From Paenibacillus cremeus (GTDB lineage Bacteria; Bacillota; Bacilli; Paenibacillales; NBRC-103111), in NCBI RefSeq assembly GCF_007786445.1, contig NZ_VNJI01000024.1, positions 1-64,000 on the forward strand: DNA of 64,000 nt, given 5' to 3'. Under the pieces are notes generated by a model that was given only the letters and a program-made list of their open reading frames with translations, was not told where the DNA came from and searched no databases. The translations under genes were made by a program, and so were the position numbers. Shown here piece after piece: positions 63,356 to 64,000 of the stretch. Within the stretch, counting starts at the first letter, position 1; every line of letters starts with the position of its first letter.

Positions 63356-63643
63356 ATGATCATTTTATCTATGGGGCAGCCGCCATGGTATAGTTGGCCT
63401 GAGTTCGATAAGGAGAAGGATCAGCTGTACCCTAATGCTTCTTCAGCGGTCGTAAAGAGGTACAAGTTGGAGCAAAAGCGCTGGGAACGGGATCTTCGTC
63501 GCATGTGGGCACATTTAGAAAACCCGCCGGACGCAAATGTTAAAATCATACCGTTGGACGATGAGCTTGTCTTGATTCGTGAGTTGGACGAGGATAGGAA
63601 CATTGACCGTGAGACGTTTGGATTCATCAATGGAGGGAAGTAA
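63356..63643 (+). CDS. Small hypothetical protein
   Basis: A 95-residue protein starting MIILSMGQPPWYSWPEFDKEKDQLYPN, with RRMWAHLENPPDANVKIIPL and an acidic C-terminal half (ELDEDRNIDRETFGF). AAAGGA lies just before the ATG at 63356. No family is recognised. Together with the next gene it forms a tightly packed pair: that gene begins at the base following this stop. Confidence 0.55.
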   Translation: MIILSMGQPPWYSWPEFDKEKDQLYPNASSAVVKRYKLEQKRWERDLRRMWAHLENPPDANVKIIPLDDELVLIRELDEDRNIDRETFGFINGGK

Positions 63644-63775
63644 ATGTTCAACCTCAAACCAATGTATCAATTAGCAGCTTTGTCGGGTCTTGTTTTTTAT
63701 CTGATCGTACGGCTCGTGGTGGCAAAGCTCGAGCTGAACACGAACGTAGTAGAATCTAATGAATCCTACTTGTGA
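63644..63775 (+). CDS. Small membrane protein, 43 residues
   Basis: ATG at 63644 follows GGAGGG and directly abuts the previous stop. The peptide MFNLKPMYQLAALSGLVFYLIVRLVVAK has one hydrophobic helix, with a polar tail (LELNTNVVESNESYL). Its last bases overlap the convergent transporter gene. The function is unknown. Confidence 0.5.
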   Translation: MFNLKPMYQLAALSGLVFYLIVRLVVAKLELNTNVVESNESYL

Positions 63776-64000
63776 AGGCTCGTGGTTTCAAAGCTTTGTA
63801 CAGCTGTAGCGGACTTCTTGGAACTTATCGCCCAGCTACCACTGAACAGAAACGCGCCACTGAGAAAAAAGACGGAAAGCAGCCCGAGCATTGAGCCGAT
63901 GACACCGAAAAATAGCGGCGCGAGCAATTGGGACAGACAATTGAATGCCAGCCGTAATCCAAGCACTTCGCCGGTCCGTTCTTTGGGCGATACGTTGTAG
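63766..64000 (-). CDS. MFS transporter, C-terminal end (runs off the window)
   Basis: On the minus strand the frame is open from the right edge: SPKERTGEVLGLRLAFNCLSQ, then APLFFGVIGSMLGLLSVFFLSGAFLFSGSW and a polar tail to the stop at 63766. This is the last membrane-spanning part of a major facilitator superfamily transporter (the ERTGEVLGLR... loop and two final helices). The start lies outside the window. It converges with the small genes to its left. Confidence 0.75.
   Translation of the reverse strand, partial: YNVSPKERTGEVLGLRLAFNCLSQLLAPLFFGVIGSMLGLLSVFFLSGAFLFSGSWAISSKKSATAVQSFETTSLHK

Noticed and set aside
1-64000. tRNA, rRNA, tmRNA or riboswitch genes
   Set aside because: No cloverleaf, rRNA core sequence or known riboswitch consensus was recognised on either strand by eye; a covariance-model scan would decide.

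Overview
The window looks like chromosomal DNA of a spore-forming Bacillota species, most likely Paenibacillus or a close relative. The signs are strong GGAGG-type ribosome binding sites, a YesN/YesM-type two-component pair, LplB/YtcP-type ABC permeases with a lipoprotein binding protein, an SLH-domain lipoprotein, a copper-amine-oxidase-N-like stalk protein, a Spo0A C-terminal fragment and an EcsC-family protein. Family names are from memory of protein families and were not searched. No rRNA, tRNA or CRISPR array was seen.

Region 1 (0.8-16.6 kb) is ordinary metabolic DNA: a malic enzyme with an N-terminal ACT-like domain, an MFS exporter, then a sugar-type catabolic locus. That locus has two Gfo/Idh/MocA oxidoreductases, two tandem TIM-barrel isomerase/epimerases, a three-gene ABC importer, an M20 amidohydrolase, and an AraC-type response regulator and a sensor kinase at opposite ends. 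Both two-component genes have an extended -10 promoter.

Region 2 (16.6-35.2 kb) is accessory DNA built from mobile elements and debris: a truncated IS1182-type transposase, a frameshifted IS66 TnpA, a TOTE-type primase-helicase followed by a DUF6155-like protein and a MazG-like protein, and a 3.2-kb four-gene transposon inserted beside a serine-recombinase fragment. A graveyard of immunity-like genes follows (barstar-like, DUF6881-like and others), then an ATP-dependent DNA ligase. Between 28.8 and 29.8 kb lies a striking mosaic: short exact copies, direct and inverted, of pieces of the 26.1-27.7 kb genes are stitched together and closed by a 150-bp perfect inverted duplication. A PD-(D/E)XK protein, a small TerB/YkgJ/micro-peptide cluster, an EcsC protein and a degenerate Spo0A C-terminal piece end the region.

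Region 3 (35.4-46.4 kb) holds a vWA protein, a WYL regulator and an AddB/AddA-like helicase-nuclease pair. The AddA-like gene is split exactly inside its GDPKQSIYRFR helicase motif by a full-length group II intron that encodes a reverse transcriptase with maturase and HNH parts.

Region 4 (46.4-50.2 kb) has an SLH lipoprotein, a stalk-domain protein and remnants of a HerA-like ATPase gene.

Region 5 (50.3-57.8 kb) is the best candidate for an under-described system. It is a tight four-gene operon encoding a PIN-domain protein, a zinc-ribbon GTPase, a GAP1-like (GTPase-associated) protein and a membrane-anchored zinc-ribbon GTPase. It resembles the predicted double-GTPase conflict systems. Two of its genes appear to start at ATT and CTG codons, six bases after good ribosome binding sites; a third such case (CTG) is the AddB-like gene.

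Region 6 (58-64 kb) has small uncharacterised genes, a TPR-HTH regulator, an M20/M42-like peptidase, a double gamma-glutamylcyclotransferase-like protein, and the C-terminal end of an MFS transporter that runs off the right edge on the minus strand.
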